The notes under the pieces were generated by a model that saw only the letters and a program-made list of their open reading frames with translations, was not told the origin of the DNA and did not search any database. The position numbers and the translations under genes are program-made. From JASFYU01 sp045046905 (GTDB lineage Bacteria > Bacteroidota > Bacteroidia > Flavobacteriales > Flavobacteriaceae), in NCBI GenBank assembly GCA_045046905.1, contig JASFYU010000061.1, positions 1 through 42,107 on the forward strand: DNA of 42,107 nucleotides, in the 5' to 3' direction. Each line of letters starts with the position of its first letter. The first letter of the stretch is position 1. Below are positions 32,766 through 40,868 of the stretch, in pieces.

Positions 32766-33563
32766 TCAAGTGGTATGTTTTAGTGTTTTTGGTATTCCGC
32801 AAATTGGTATAGAAACCATTTTATGATGGTTAGCCGAATTAAAAGTGTTAAAGATAATAAAAACTTCTCGTTTACGGCCGAAAAAATTGCTAGCTGTTTT
32901 TCCGGCATCTTTCATTTCCATCGCCCATTCCAATTCTGGGTATGATGCGCCTATCTGATCTTCGTCTGTACGGTCGTCTCCCCAGAGCCCGTCAGTAGGT
33001 GCTGCCATAATGATTTTTTCGTTTATTCCTAGAAAATTTGCGATTTCATAGACCTCGGTCTTAAGAAGGTCTGCAATTGGGCTCAGGTCAACTCCTCCGT
33101 CACCATATTTAGTAAAGAAGCCTACGCCGAAGTCCTCTACCTTGTTACCTGTACCCACTACCAAGTACTTTTTAAGCGCTGCGAAATAATATAAAGTTGT
33201 CATTCGTAATCGGGCCCTGGTATTGGCCAATGACATAAAACGATCTTCCTCATTTGTAACACTCGGCAGGGCATCGACCAAACTATTGAAAACCGGTGTT
33301 AGATTCACCGATTGTCGATGTGTATCGCTAAAATTGGCCTGTAGCCAATCAATATGCTTCGATGCTCGTGTGACCTGACTCTGATGTTGGTGTATGGGCA
33401 TTTCTAGACATAATAGCTCTAAACCAGTTTTTGCACATAGGGTAGAAGTTACCGCCGAATCGATACCGCCTGAAATTCCGATGGTAAAACCCTTCATTTT
33501 TGCCTTTGTAGCATACGTTCGTAACCATTCGACAATGTGTTCCACCACCTTTTCTGTTTGCAT
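32766..33563 (-). CDS. nadE: NH3-dependent NAD+ synthase
   Basis: A 265-residue NAD synthase, adenylating nicotinate adenine dinucleotide and amidating it with ammonia. The ATP pyrophosphatase loop is GISGGIDSA (about residues 29-37). Other conserved blocks are VGTGNKVEDFGVGFFTKYGDGGVDLSPI (given here in part: VGTGNK, FTKYGDGGVD, about 137-155) and the PTDGLW loop (about 185-190). The length is that of the single-domain enzyme; the glutaminase domain of the longer type is absent, so it uses free ammonia. It is divergent from gldB, an arrangement common in flavobacteria. Confidence 0.94.
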   Translation of the reverse strand: MQTEKVVEHIVEWLRTYATKAKMKGFTIGISGGIDSAVTSTLCAKTGLELLCLEMPIHQHQSQVTRASKHIDWLQANFSDTHRQSVNLTPVFNSLVDALPSVTNEEDRFMSLANTRARLRMTTLYYFAALKKYLVVGTGNKVEDFGVGFFTKYGDGGVDLSPIADLLKTEVYEIANFLGINEKIIMAAPTDGLWGDDRTDEDQIGASYPELEWAMEMKDAGKTASNFFGRKREVFIIFNTFNSANHHKMVSIPICGIPKTLKHTT

Positions 33564-33589
33564 GAGTGTTTTATTATAAGGTAAACCAT

Positions 33590-33597
33590 TAACTTTG
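33590..33597 (+). promoter_or_regulatory. -7 element of gldB-gldC
   Basis: TAACTTTG, full match to TAnnTTTG, 57 bp before the gldB start. No TTG at the normal -33 distance; the nearest (33558-33560) is 29 bp upstream. Confidence 0.45.
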
Positions 33598-33653
33598 GCG
33601 ATAAAAATAAAGCGTAGGAACGTAATAATAAAGCGTTAAGGAAATTACTTTAT

Positions 33654-34607
33654 ATGAAAAAACGGATTTTTACGATTTTGTGGATTTCAATAATCATTTT
33701 TGGGTGTACTACCAGTGATAAAGTTGCTGAGGCGGTTTCTAAAATCAATGTCGATTTGCAGATAGCCCGCTTTGATCAAGAATTTTCCAATTCAGGAGGC
33801 GATATTGCTCCATTGAGAGCTAAGTATCCGTATTTGTTTCCTGCAGCTGATAGTGTATGGAAGGCAAAATTAGCAGATCCCATACAAATAGAACTGAGGG
33901 AAGAGGTGGCAAGAGAGTTTCCTGATTTTGATAAGGAGGCAGTTGATTTAGAATTACTTTTTAAGCATATCAAGTATTACTTTCCGAAACTTGATGTTCC
34001 AAAGGTAATGACGGTCACAAATGATGTAGATCACGAGAACCGTATTATTCTTGCAGATAGCTTATTGTTTATAGGTCTTGATAATTATTTGGGGCCTAAT
34101 CATAAATTTTATGTCGAGTTTCAGAATTATGTGGCCATAAACTTAGACAGGCAATTTATGATAAGTGATGTTGCCGGTGAGTTCGCGAAAAAAATAGTAC
34201 CCGGCCCTAGAGATCGTTCTTTTATTTCTCGGGCCATATACTATGGCAAACAATTGTACCTGAAAGATAAAATAATACCCTTTCTTTCCGATGCACAAAA
34301 GATTGGGTATTCAGAAGAGCAATTGCAGTGGGCCCTAACTAATGAAGAGCCTATATGGCGTTATTTTGTTGAACGTGAACTTTTGTATGATACTGACCGT
34401 AAACTGGCACAGCGCTTTCTTAATCTTGCGCCATTTTCTAAATTCGGATTAGAACTTGACAATGAGTCACCTGGTCGTGTAGGGCGCTATTTGGGCTGGC
34501 AGATTGTACGTGCTTTTATGAACAATAATACCATTTCCTTATCACAGTTGATGAATTTGCCTGGCGAAGAAATATTCAAGAAAAGTAACTATAAACCAAA
34601 AAAATAG
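33654..34607 (+). CDS. gldB: Gliding motility lipoprotein GldB
   Basis: A 317-residue lipoprotein required for gliding in Flavobacterium johnsoniae; it is needed for stable assembly of the gliding/type IX secretion machinery. The signal peptide ends at the lipobox FGC with Cys18. The conserved body includes DLQIARFDQEF (about 35-45), the acidic LGPNHKFYVEF region (about 143-153) and the C-terminal GRVGRYLGWQIVRAFM (about 280-295). Length and neighbour (gldC directly downstream with no gap) are as in other gliding flavobacteria. Confidence 0.94.
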   Translation: MKKRIFTILWISIIIFGCTTSDKVAEAVSKINVDLQIARFDQEFSNSGGDIAPLRAKYPYLFPAADSVWKAKLADPIQIELREEVAREFPDFDKEAVDLELLFKHIKYYFPKLDVPKVMTVTNDVDHENRIILADSLLFIGLDNYLGPNHKFYVEFQNYVAINLDRQFMISDVAGEFAKKIVPGPRDRSFISRAIYYGKQLYLKDKIIPFLSDAQKIGYSEEQLQWALTNEEPIWRYFVERELLYDTDRKLAQRFLNLAPFSKFGLELDNESPGRVGRYLGWQIVRAFMNNNTISLSQLMNLPGEEIFKKSNYKPKK

Positions 34608-34943
34608 ATGGCAAAATTGCATACATCAGAAATTAAAATCACCGTAGGATTAGATGAAAACCGAGTACCCGAAAAGCTAAGGTGGTCAGCACAGGACGGT
34701 GGTATTGATAATGAAGAGGCAAAAGCAATGTTGTTATCGGTTTGGGATAGTGAGAAAAAGGAATCCTTAAAAATAGATCTATGGACAAAGGATATGCCCG
34801 TAGACGAAATGAAAATTTTTTTTCATCAAACTTTGGTATCTCTTACCGATACATTTATGAAGGCTACACAAGATGAAAAAATGACGGCTACGATGAAAGA
34901 CTTTTGTGATTATTTTGCCGAGAAGTTAGCATTGAAGAAGTAA
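34608..34943 (+). CDS. gldC: Gliding motility protein GldC
   Basis: A 111-residue soluble cytoplasmic protein found with GldB in gliding Bacteroidota; in F. johnsoniae its loss weakens but does not stop gliding. The start HTSEIKITVGLDENRVPEKL and the central WSAQDGG are family features. It begins at the base after the gldB stop, so the two are translated from one message. A 245-bp AT-rich gap follows in which I see no feature. Confidence 0.94.
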   Translation: MAKLHTSEIKITVGLDENRVPEKLRWSAQDGGIDNEEAKAMLLSVWDSEKKESLKIDLWTKDMPVDEMKIFFHQTLVSLTDTFMKATQDEKMTATMKDFCDYFAEKLALKK

Positions 34944-35188
34944 GAAATATGCTCCTTGTTCGATTTTTGGGGTGATACAATTTAACGGTAAATTGCCTTA
35001 TATAAACCCGTTCATTTGAGGTGTTGGTTCCTTGCTGCTCATATGGCTATGTAAAAAGAATATAACCTTCTAAAACTTCAAAGCAATTTTCCCATCCAAT
35101 GCGACATTTTACAATTAAGTTGGTATACTATTATTTGTGAGCAAAGAGGTAAGTCCTGAAATAGTGAACACAAGGAATTTACGATACT

Positions 35189-37027
35189 TTAAAAAGGCCA
35201 TATCAGCGGTACTAAAGCCATTGATGTTATAAAGAACAATAGCAATAAAGGTGCTCCTACTTTTAGATAATCCATGAATTTATATCCGCCTGCCGACATG
35301 ACCATAGCATTTGTTGTTGTGCCCACAGGTGTTAAAAAAGCGGTAGAGGCACTTATCGCTACTATAATCATAAAAGGTTTTGGTGAAACGCCTAAAGAAA
35401 TGGCGGCCATATAAGCAATAGGGGCCATCAGAACGGCTGTTGCTGAGTTGTTGATGGTTTGGCTGAATGCCGTTGTCAATAAAAAGATACCCCCAAGGAG
35501 CATTATAGGGTGTATGCTTCCCAAATAATTCACCAAACCTTGGGCGATAATATCGGCGGCACCTGTTTTTTGCAGGGCGATGCCCATAGGAATCATGGCG
35601 GCAATCATGATTATACTTGTCCAACTTATGCCTTTATAGGCCTTTGCGATTGGTACACATCTTGTTAGCATAATAATTCCTGCGCAAATCAAGGCGGCAA
35701 TAGCACCGGGAAGAATTTTGAAGACCAGTAATAAAATTAGTAAAAATAAGGTTCCAAGGGCAATATAGGATTTGGTGTTGAGGGCATCTACGTTCTTTGC
35801 CATTGCTTCGGGACTACCAGTTATCACAATGTTTTCATATACTTTTTTCAGTGATTCTATATTTTCCCATGAACCACGTATAATAAAGGCATCTCCTGCT
35901 TTGATTTTTATATTCTTATCGATGAGCGGTTCATTGTTTCGAGAAGCTCCTAACAATTGTATCCCTAATTTATGAAGATATTTACCAAGCGGAAGAGTAC
36001 GCCCAACAAAAAAAGAATTGGGTGTGATAATCATTTCGGCCATGCCCACTTCAAGATTGATAAATTCGCTTTTTAATTCTGATGTATTGGGTTTGGTAGG
36101 AATAAGGCCCAATTTGAAATCGAGTATCATACGATCTACCTTGTCAGTTTCGCCCTTTACAGTAATGATATCGTGATAGCGCATTTCAGTATCAGAAATA
36201 GGAAGTTCTACAAATTGTGGGGTACCCTTTAGTACGTTGGAGTGTCTTCGTCTCAAGCGCATTATAGATACGTTATAGTTTTTCTCTAAATCCCAATCTC
36301 CTATTTGTGTATTTATAAGTTGTGACATAGACCGTATACGCAAACGGTATATATGATTACCGATACTGTAATCCTTGATCCATTTATGCATCTCAGAATC
36401 AATATTTATAGGTCGGTTCTTTGTTTCACGATTTGGTAGCAGTTTGTGGCCTATATACCTAAAATATACTATGGCGATAAGCAGAAGAGGAAGGCCAATT
36501 AATCCGAATTCAAAAAAGGAAAAACCCTCCATGCCCTGTTCTGTCAAAGCGTTATTTACAATAATGTTAGGCGGTGTGCCGGTCAAGGTCAAAAGGCCGC
36601 CGGTGTTTGAACCAAAAGCAACGGGCATCAAAATTTTTGAAGGTAAAGTGCCTGCGGTCCATGCTGCGGAGACCGTTACGGGGAGTAAGGCGGCCACAGT
36701 ACCTGTATTACTGACAAAACCTGATAATACGCTGGATCCAAGGGTAATAATCACCAATAACCTTGAAACGCTGTTTCCTGCCCAGGCCACAAATTTTCGC
36801 CCCGCCAATGCGGTCCACCCTGTTCTAGAGAGTCCTTCGCCAATAATGAAAAGTGCGGCGATCATGATGACCGTAGGGTTGCTGAAACCACTCAATGTTT
36901 CTGACACATCTAGGATTCCTACCAAATATAGGGTCAACATAGACATCAGAGCTATTACATCTGGGGGTAATTTTCCCCAAACAAAAAGGAGTATCGTAAT
37001 CGTCAAGATTACTAGTAACTCGAACAT
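35189..37027 (-). CDS. SLC13-family permease with RCK/TrkA-C domains
   Basis: A 612-residue transporter. The N-terminal half (about 1-195) and C-terminal part (about 415-612) hold the membrane helices of the divalent anion:sodium symporter family. Conserved SNTGTVAAL (about 105-113) and NNSATAVLMAPIAY (about 528-541) carry the SNT-type substrate/sodium loops. Between the halves are two TrkA-C domains (about 210-300 and 320-405), which usually bind a regulatory ligand. Substrates in the family include sulfate, phosphate and dicarboxylates; the sequence does not say which. It follows the universal stress protein gene by 18 bp and is probably co-transcribed. Confidence 0.9.
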   Translation of the reverse strand: MFELLVILTITILLFVWGKLPPDVIALMSMLTLYLVGILDVSETLSGFSNPTVIMIAALFIIGEGLSRTGWTALAGRKFVAWAGNSVSRLLVIITLGSSVLSGFVSNTGTVAALLPVTVSAAWTAGTLPSKILMPVAFGSNTGGLLTLTGTPPNIIVNNALTEQGMEGFSFFEFGLIGLPLLLIAIVYFRYIGHKLLPNRETKNRPINIDSEMHKWIKDYSIGNHIYRLRIRSMSQLINTQIGDWDLEKNYNVSIMRLRRRHSNVLKGTPQFVELPISDTEMRYHDIITVKGETDKVDRMILDFKLGLIPTKPNTSELKSEFINLEVGMAEMIITPNSFFVGRTLPLGKYLHKLGIQLLGASRNNEPLIDKNIKIKAGDAFIIRGSWENIESLKKVYENIVITGSPEAMAKNVDALNTKSYIALGTLFLLILLLVFKILPGAIAALICAGIIMLTRCVPIAKAYKGISWTSIIMIAAMIPMGIALQKTGAADIIAQGLVNYLGSIHPIMLLGGIFLLTTAFSQTINNSATAVLMAPIAYMAAISLGVSPKPFMIIVAISASTAFLTPVGTTTNAMVMSAGGYKFMDYLKVGAPLLLLFFITSMALVPLIWPF

Positions 37028-37045
37028 ATGAAATATATAAAATGG

Positions 37046-37831
37046 TTAGCTTATGGCCAGCACCGGCACTTTTGATTTTAAGGTCAACATCTGAGTAAGA
37101 CGCCCTTCTGAAGGGTCGCTATTCTTTGTGTGATTCCTAGGAAGTATGGCAATCATATCTATTTCTCTTTCTGTTGCGTATTTGAAAATGCCGTCTACCA
37201 CATCTGAATTTTCAATAAACACATGGTGTGAGTAAAAAGTCTCCAAATAGTATTCTAGTGCATTTTCGTTTTTTTCATCGGATGGGGAATAGCCGTAAGA
37301 GCCAGGTTCGTTTTGTATGGTGAGTACATGAACTTTTGCATTGAATTTTCTGGCAACATCGAGTAATGTGCCGAGTACCTTAGTGTCGTCAATTTCATTT
37401 TTGCCTAGTACCAGTGCAATATTCTTTACTTGAAGCTCTTCTACTTTCTGGGGAATAACGATTACCGTGCAATTCGCCTCAAGTACTAATTTTGAAGTAT
37501 TACTGGCCTTAGAATCATTCTCGTCAAATGCTCCGGAAGTGCCCATGATAATCAAATCGATATTTTTGGTCTTTTGAGTCTTTATGAGGGCTTCGGTCAA
37601 GGGGCCCCATGCGGTGACCCATTTCATCGGAAGCTCCAGTTTTTTTTGATATTTTTCCTGTTCAATCATAAACGCCTCTTCCAACATACTCATATTTACA
37701 TCATTCGTAATGTAGGCCAAAAGAATTTCCGTTTTTTTATCGTCACCTACAAAATTCACGGCGTAATCCAAGGCATTTTTTGAAGTCTGTGAGAAATCAA
37801 AGGGTACTAGAATGGTAGAAACATTGTTCAT
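37046..37831 (-). CDS. Universal stress protein (tandem UspA domains)
   Basis: A 261-residue protein with two Usp domains, about 1-140 and 148-261. The first begins STILVPFDFSQTSKNALDYAV, as in many Usp proteins, and holds the ATP-loop-like MGTSGAFDENDSKASNTSKLV (quoted in part: MGTSGA, about 91-96). The second is more divergent and ends VPVLAIS. Function is general stress or growth-arrest survival; a direct partner is suggested by co-transcription with the SLC13 permease. A Crp/Fnr-like palindrome lies 56 bp upstream of the ATG, at a spacing typical for an activator. Confidence 0.9.
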   Translation of the reverse strand: MNNVSTILVPFDFSQTSKNALDYAVNFVGDDKKTEILLAYITNDVNMSMLEEAFMIEQEKYQKKLELPMKWVTAWGPLTEALIKTQKTKNIDLIIMGTSGAFDENDSKASNTSKLVLEANCTVIVIPQKVEELQVKNIALVLGKNEIDDTKVLGTLLDVARKFNAKVHVLTIQNEPGSYGYSPSDEKNENALEYYLETFYSHHVFIENSDVVDGIFKYATEREIDMIAILPRNHTKNSDPSEGRLTQMLTLKSKVPVLAIS

Positions 37832-37856
37832 GATAAAAGTTTTATGTTTAAGACTG

Positions 37857-37864
37857 TAAAATTA
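37857..37864 (-). promoter_or_regulatory. -7-like element of the Usp-SLC13 operon
   Basis: Minus-strand TAATTTTA, one mismatch to TAnnTTTG, 26 bp before the Usp ATG. No -33 TTG is present, in line with an activator-dependent promoter. Confidence 0.4.
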
Positions 37865-37886
37865 AGGATAGGTAAGAGTCGATTAT

Positions 37887-37900
37887 ATGACAGATGTCAT
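37887..37900. promoter_or_regulatory. Crp/Fnr-like operator upstream of the Usp gene
   Basis: ATGACA-GA-TGTCAT, perfect 6-bp arms. Its centre is about 42 bp upstream of the start expected from the -7 element at 37857-37864, the position of a class II Crp/Fnr activator site. Assignment to that regulator family is inference. Confidence 0.5.
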
Positions 37901-38117
37901 GCAATATATCAGTCTGTGTTTATAAGCTGAATTCAACCTGAGTTTTGAAATGGAAAATTTGAAGGAATATCTGGATATTTTAAAAAGTTTACATGATAAG
38001 ATTGCCTTTTATCTATATTTCCTTTGGGTTTGATAATTTTTTTCCAATGCTTATATCATTTGCATTATTGATCCCAATTTGAGGTACCTCTTTTTAGTTT
38101 TAGTGTATTGAGGTTCT

Positions 38118-38339
38118 ATTGTTTGCCTAGGACGTAATTGTGTTCTCGGAGAAAAGGTCAGCAGGCCGCCCAAACAATCTGTATGAAAAATGCTTGTTTA
38201 CAGCGGCTTTAGTCTGTGCTTTCTTTTGAGCTGTTAACCACTGTAACAGTTCATTGGAAGCCTCTTAGTTCGTAGGAGGGTCAAAAACTACAGTCTCATT
38301 GCTATTTATATAAATAAGCCTGTTACAGGCTACTTTTTT
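38118..38339 (+). ncRNA. Candidate structured RNA ending in an intrinsic terminator
   Basis: In the 700-bp gap between the Usp gene and the gene at 38534, four hairpins follow each other. ATTGTTTGCCT (38118-38128) pairs with AGGC...CAAACAAT (38163-38178). AGCTGTTA (38229-38236) pairs with TAACAGTT (38244-38251). CCTCTTA (38261-38267) pairs with TAGGAGG (38273-38279) around the loop GTTCG. Last is the terminator AGCCTG-TTA-CAGGCT with six T (38317-38339). No ORF fits the stretch. I do not recognise it as RNase P, tmRNA or SRP RNA; a 6S-like or riboregulatory RNA is possible. The 5' end is uncertain. Confidence 0.45.
38317..38339 (+). terminator. Intrinsic terminator without a gene before it
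   Basis: AGCCTG (38317-38322), loop TTA, CAGGCT (38326-38331), then AC and six T. No protein gene on the plus strand precedes it for more than 3 kb, which is the main reason for suspecting a small RNA here. Confidence 0.75.
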
Positions 38340-38378
38340 GTATTCGGAGGTATTTTAATATAAACGGAGGGCAAGACT

Positions 38379-38498
38379 ATGGTCAGGAATAGATATAAGC
38401 TTTTGTGTTTAGGTATTGTAAGCCTCAAGCGGTTTTTGAGACTTATATTGTACGTTCAAAAAGAACGAGAAACAGATTCACCGATTAAAGGAATTTAG
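38379..38498 (+). CDS. Possible 39-residue small protein
   Basis: ATG to TAG, 39 codons, preceded by GGAGG (38366-38370) at 8-bp spacing, an unusually good Shine-Dalgarno for this organism. The peptide is basic, with a hydrophobic middle (LLCLGIVSLKRFLRLILYV) that could lie in a membrane. Against it: no known family, and the DNA at 38420-38447 also forms a hairpin (AAG-C-CTCAA / TTGAG-A-CTT). Weakly supported. Confidence 0.2.
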   Translation: MVRNRYKLLCLGIVSLKRFLRLILYVQKERETDSPIKGI

Positions 38499-38533
38499 TC
38501 ATAATTCTCAGAATATCTTATACACTTTACTTT

Positions 38534-38920
38534 ATGCTCATCGAAAAACACACCGTACAAAAACTAATCTTTATTTATAATGCCGATTCGGGTCTTCGGA
38601 ACGTGATTATTGATGGGGCTCACAAGATTCTAAGTCCAAGTACCTATGAATGTAAACTTTGTGAACTAACTTTTGGTGCTTTTACTGAAAAAAATGTTTG
38701 GAAAAAATTTAGAGAAAGCTCCGATATTCAAATGGAGTTTTTACATAAAGACGAATTTAAAAAGCAATATGCATCGAAAATAGAACATGAATATACTTTT
38801 CCGATTGTTTTGAAAGCTACTGAAAATACACTTGAAGTTTATATAAGGGCTAAAGAGTTGAAAGCGATGGAAAATGCCGAAATGCTTGTTGAATTTATTG
38901 ATAGGCGTGCCAAGGATTAG
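38534..38920 (+). CDS. Conserved small protein of unknown function beside engB
   Basis: A 128-residue soluble protein. It starts EKHTVQKLIFIYNADSGLRN and has a CxxC pair (Cys40, Cys43 in YECKLCELTFG), then LHKDEFKKQY near 75-84. I recall similar proteins next to engB in other flavobacteria, some loosely labelled GTPase, but no GTP-binding motif is present. The CxxC could bind a metal or act in redox. It is convergent with engB, with a 4-bp overlap of the ends. Confidence 0.75.
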   Translation: MLIEKHTVQKLIFIYNADSGLRNVIIDGAHKILSPSTYECKLCELTFGAFTEKNVWKKFRESSDIQMEFLHKDEFKKQYASKIEHEYTFPIVLKATENTLEVYIRAKELKAMENAEMLVEFIDRRAKD

Positions 38921-39534
38921 GTTTTTTGGCTCTTGAAAAAATCGGCATTGATGTTGTCGATATAATCCAAAACAGAATCTCTTCCTATTCTTTTAGAAGA
39001 GGAGGTAATAAAGTAATGTGGCGCTTCTTCCCATACTCCGGCTACTAATTGCTGTAGATATGAGTCTACATTTTTTTCGATGAGCTTGGGTTTTAATTTA
39101 TCTGCTTTGGTAAAAAGAATGCAGAAGGGTATTCCATTTTCGCCCATCCACTCCATGAATTCCATATCAATTTTTTGGGGCTCGTGGCGTATGTCGATTA
39201 AGATAAAGGAGCAGACCAATTGTTTACGTTGCTCAAAGTAATTGGTGATATATCTTTGAAAGGTATTTTTGTCTTTCTTTGATACCCGTGCGTAGCCATA
39301 GCCCGGCAAATCGACCAAAAACCAGTTGCCATTAATCTTAAAATGGTTGATAAGTTGTGTTTTTCCAGGCCTACCAGAGATTTTGGCCAAATTTTTTCGT
39401 TCGGTAAGCATATTGATCAATGAAGATTTACCTACATTAGAACGGCCGATAAAGGCATACTCAGGTAAGGGTTCATTAGGGCATTTGTCAACGTCGGTGT
39501 TGCTGATTACGAAGTCGGCCGACTTTATTTGCAT
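38917..39534 (-). CDS. engB: Ribosome biogenesis GTP-binding protein YsxC/EngB
   Basis: A 205-residue essential GTPase for 50S subunit assembly. G1 is GRSNVGKSSL (about residues 28-37), G2 includes the GRPGKTQ loop (about 54-60), G3 is DLPGYG (about 74-79) and G4 is TKAD (about 142-145). The length is normal. It lies 10 bp after the alpha/beta hydrolase gene on the same strand and is probably expressed from that gene's promoter. Confidence 0.95.
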   Translation of the reverse strand: MQIKSADFVISNTDVDKCPNEPLPEYAFIGRSNVGKSSLINMLTERKNLAKISGRPGKTQLINHFKINGNWFLVDLPGYGYARVSKKDKNTFQRYITNYFEQRKQLVCSFILIDIRHEPQKIDMEFMEWMGENGIPFCILFTKADKLKPKLIEKNVDSYLQQLVAGVWEEAPHYFITSSSKRIGRDSVLDYIDNINADFFKSQKT

Positions 39535-39544
39535 CGATGTATTT

Positions 39545-40309
39545 TTAGAAATTACGCTTCTCTAACCAGGCGTTAAAAATGTCGTTGAATTTGTCAGGAT
39601 GTTCCATCATAGGGGCATGTCCACATTTCTCTATCCAGTATAGCTCTGAATCAGGCAACAGCTCATGAAATTCCTTTGCGACATTTGGTGGTGTAACACT
39701 GTCGTTTTCGCCCCAAATAATACAGATAGGCGTATGCATGTTTGGAAGGTCTTTAGACATATTGTGACGAATGGCACTTTTGGCTATAGATAAGGTCTTT
39801 ACCAATTTCATTCGATCATTGACAGTCTCGAAAACTTCATCGACGATTTGTTTGGTAGCTATCTCAGGGTTATAAAAAACGTCCTGAGCCTTCTTTTTTA
39901 TAAATTCATAATCTCCGCGCTTTGGATAGCCATCGCCCATAGCACTTTCATAAAGGCCTGAGCTACCCGTAATCACAAGCGCTTTTGCCGTTTTCGGGTA
40001 TAATTTGATGTGTAAAAGACCAATATGACCGCCCAAAGAATTTCCTAAAAGAATAACATCTTTTAGGCCCTTGAACTTTATGAACCGCTCCAAATATTTG
40101 GCAAAACTCTTCACGTTGGTTTTCAACATGGGCATACGGTAAATCGGTAGTTCAGGAATCAGGACTCGGTAGCCCTTCTTTGGAAAATAATCCATTACAC
40201 CGTGAAAATTACTCAAACCGCCCATTAGACCGTGCAGAATAATTATAGGAGTTCCTTCTCCTTGTTCAATATACTTGAATTTTCCTTCGGTAATAATATT
40301 TTCTTCCAT
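39545..40309 (-). CDS. Alpha/beta hydrolase
   Basis: A 254-residue alpha/beta hydrolase. The oxyanion segment is ILHGLMGG (about residues 24-31). The nucleophile elbow is GNSLGG (about 90-95, Ser92). The acid is Asp in IWGENDSVTPP (about 203-213) and the catalytic His is in CGHAPMMEHP (about 232-241). The substrate cannot be predicted; family members include lipases, esterases and C-C hydrolases. It is the first gene of a two-gene unit with engB and has a clear promoter. Confidence 0.9.
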   Translation of the reverse strand: MEENIITEGKFKYIEQGEGTPIIILHGLMGGLSNFHGVMDYFPKKGYRVLIPELPIYRMPMLKTNVKSFAKYLERFIKFKGLKDVILLGNSLGGHIGLLHIKLYPKTAKALVITGSSGLYESAMGDGYPKRGDYEFIKKKAQDVFYNPEIATKQIVDEVFETVNDRMKLVKTLSIAKSAIRHNMSKDLPNMHTPICIIWGENDSVTPPNVAKEFHELLPDSELYWIEKCGHAPMMEHPDKFNDIFNAWLEKRNF

Positions 40310-40333
40310 TCAGGATATTCTGGTCTGCGTTGG

Positions 40334-40361
40334 CAAATATAGGAATTTCATTAGAATACAA
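40334..40361 (-). promoter_or_regulatory. Promoter of the hydrolase-engB unit
   Basis: Minus-strand TTG (40361-40359) and TATATTTG (40341-40334) are 17 bp apart, full matches to the Bacteroidota consensus, 24 bp before the ATG at 40309. Confidence 0.65.
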
Positions 40362-40502
40362 GCACAATCGTATGTTGAGATAAAATAAGTGCCATCTTTT
40401 TTGCTTTGACGATACCGTGTTTTTACAGCAGGGCAATCTTGATTGTGAAATTATTTTGATGTCTGTCGATGCAAAATATAGGTATTTAATGTGAATAATT
40501 GA

Positions 40503-40580
40503 TAAGAAAAAGGGTGTTTCTAATTTATGTAAATAACGGATTATTAGTACATTAATAATGTAAAAACACTCATTTTCTTA
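40503..40580. repeat. Long intergenic stem-loop
   Basis: TAAGAAAAAGGGTGTTT (40503-40519) pairs with AAACACTCATTTTCTTA (40564-40580): 17 positions with one A-A mismatch and one G-U pair. The loop contains a second palindrome, TACATTA-A-TAATGTA (40548-40562). It lies in the 559-bp gap 40310-40868, the rest of which shows no gene apart from a short stop-to-stop stretch at about 40562-40660. Confidence 0.65.
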
Positions 40581-40868
40581 AAGATAAAGTTACAGGATTC
40601 TTTGTAAAAACGGATGATTCTCAACAAGAATTTGCTAAAGCCAAAGGTAATCAACCAAACTAAAAGGTACATGCATTAAAAAGCGTAATCTAGAAGATAA
40701 AATATTCTATCCAGAAATAATGAGTACTTATTTACTGTTTATGGCAGCATAAACATTATTCGTGTTATTTACATAGCGTGTAAACGTATTTGTATTATCG
40801 ATAGAGATTTATTCAAGGGTGTTGAGGGGGTAGCAAGTATAAGTTTCAAATGCCATAGGTTGATTCTT

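Noticed and set aside
40562..40660. Short open frame ending FVKTDDSQQEFAKAKGNQPN, perhaps a gene remnant
   Set aside because: Only about 32 codons, preceded directly by a stop and lacking a start codon; such a length is expected by chance.
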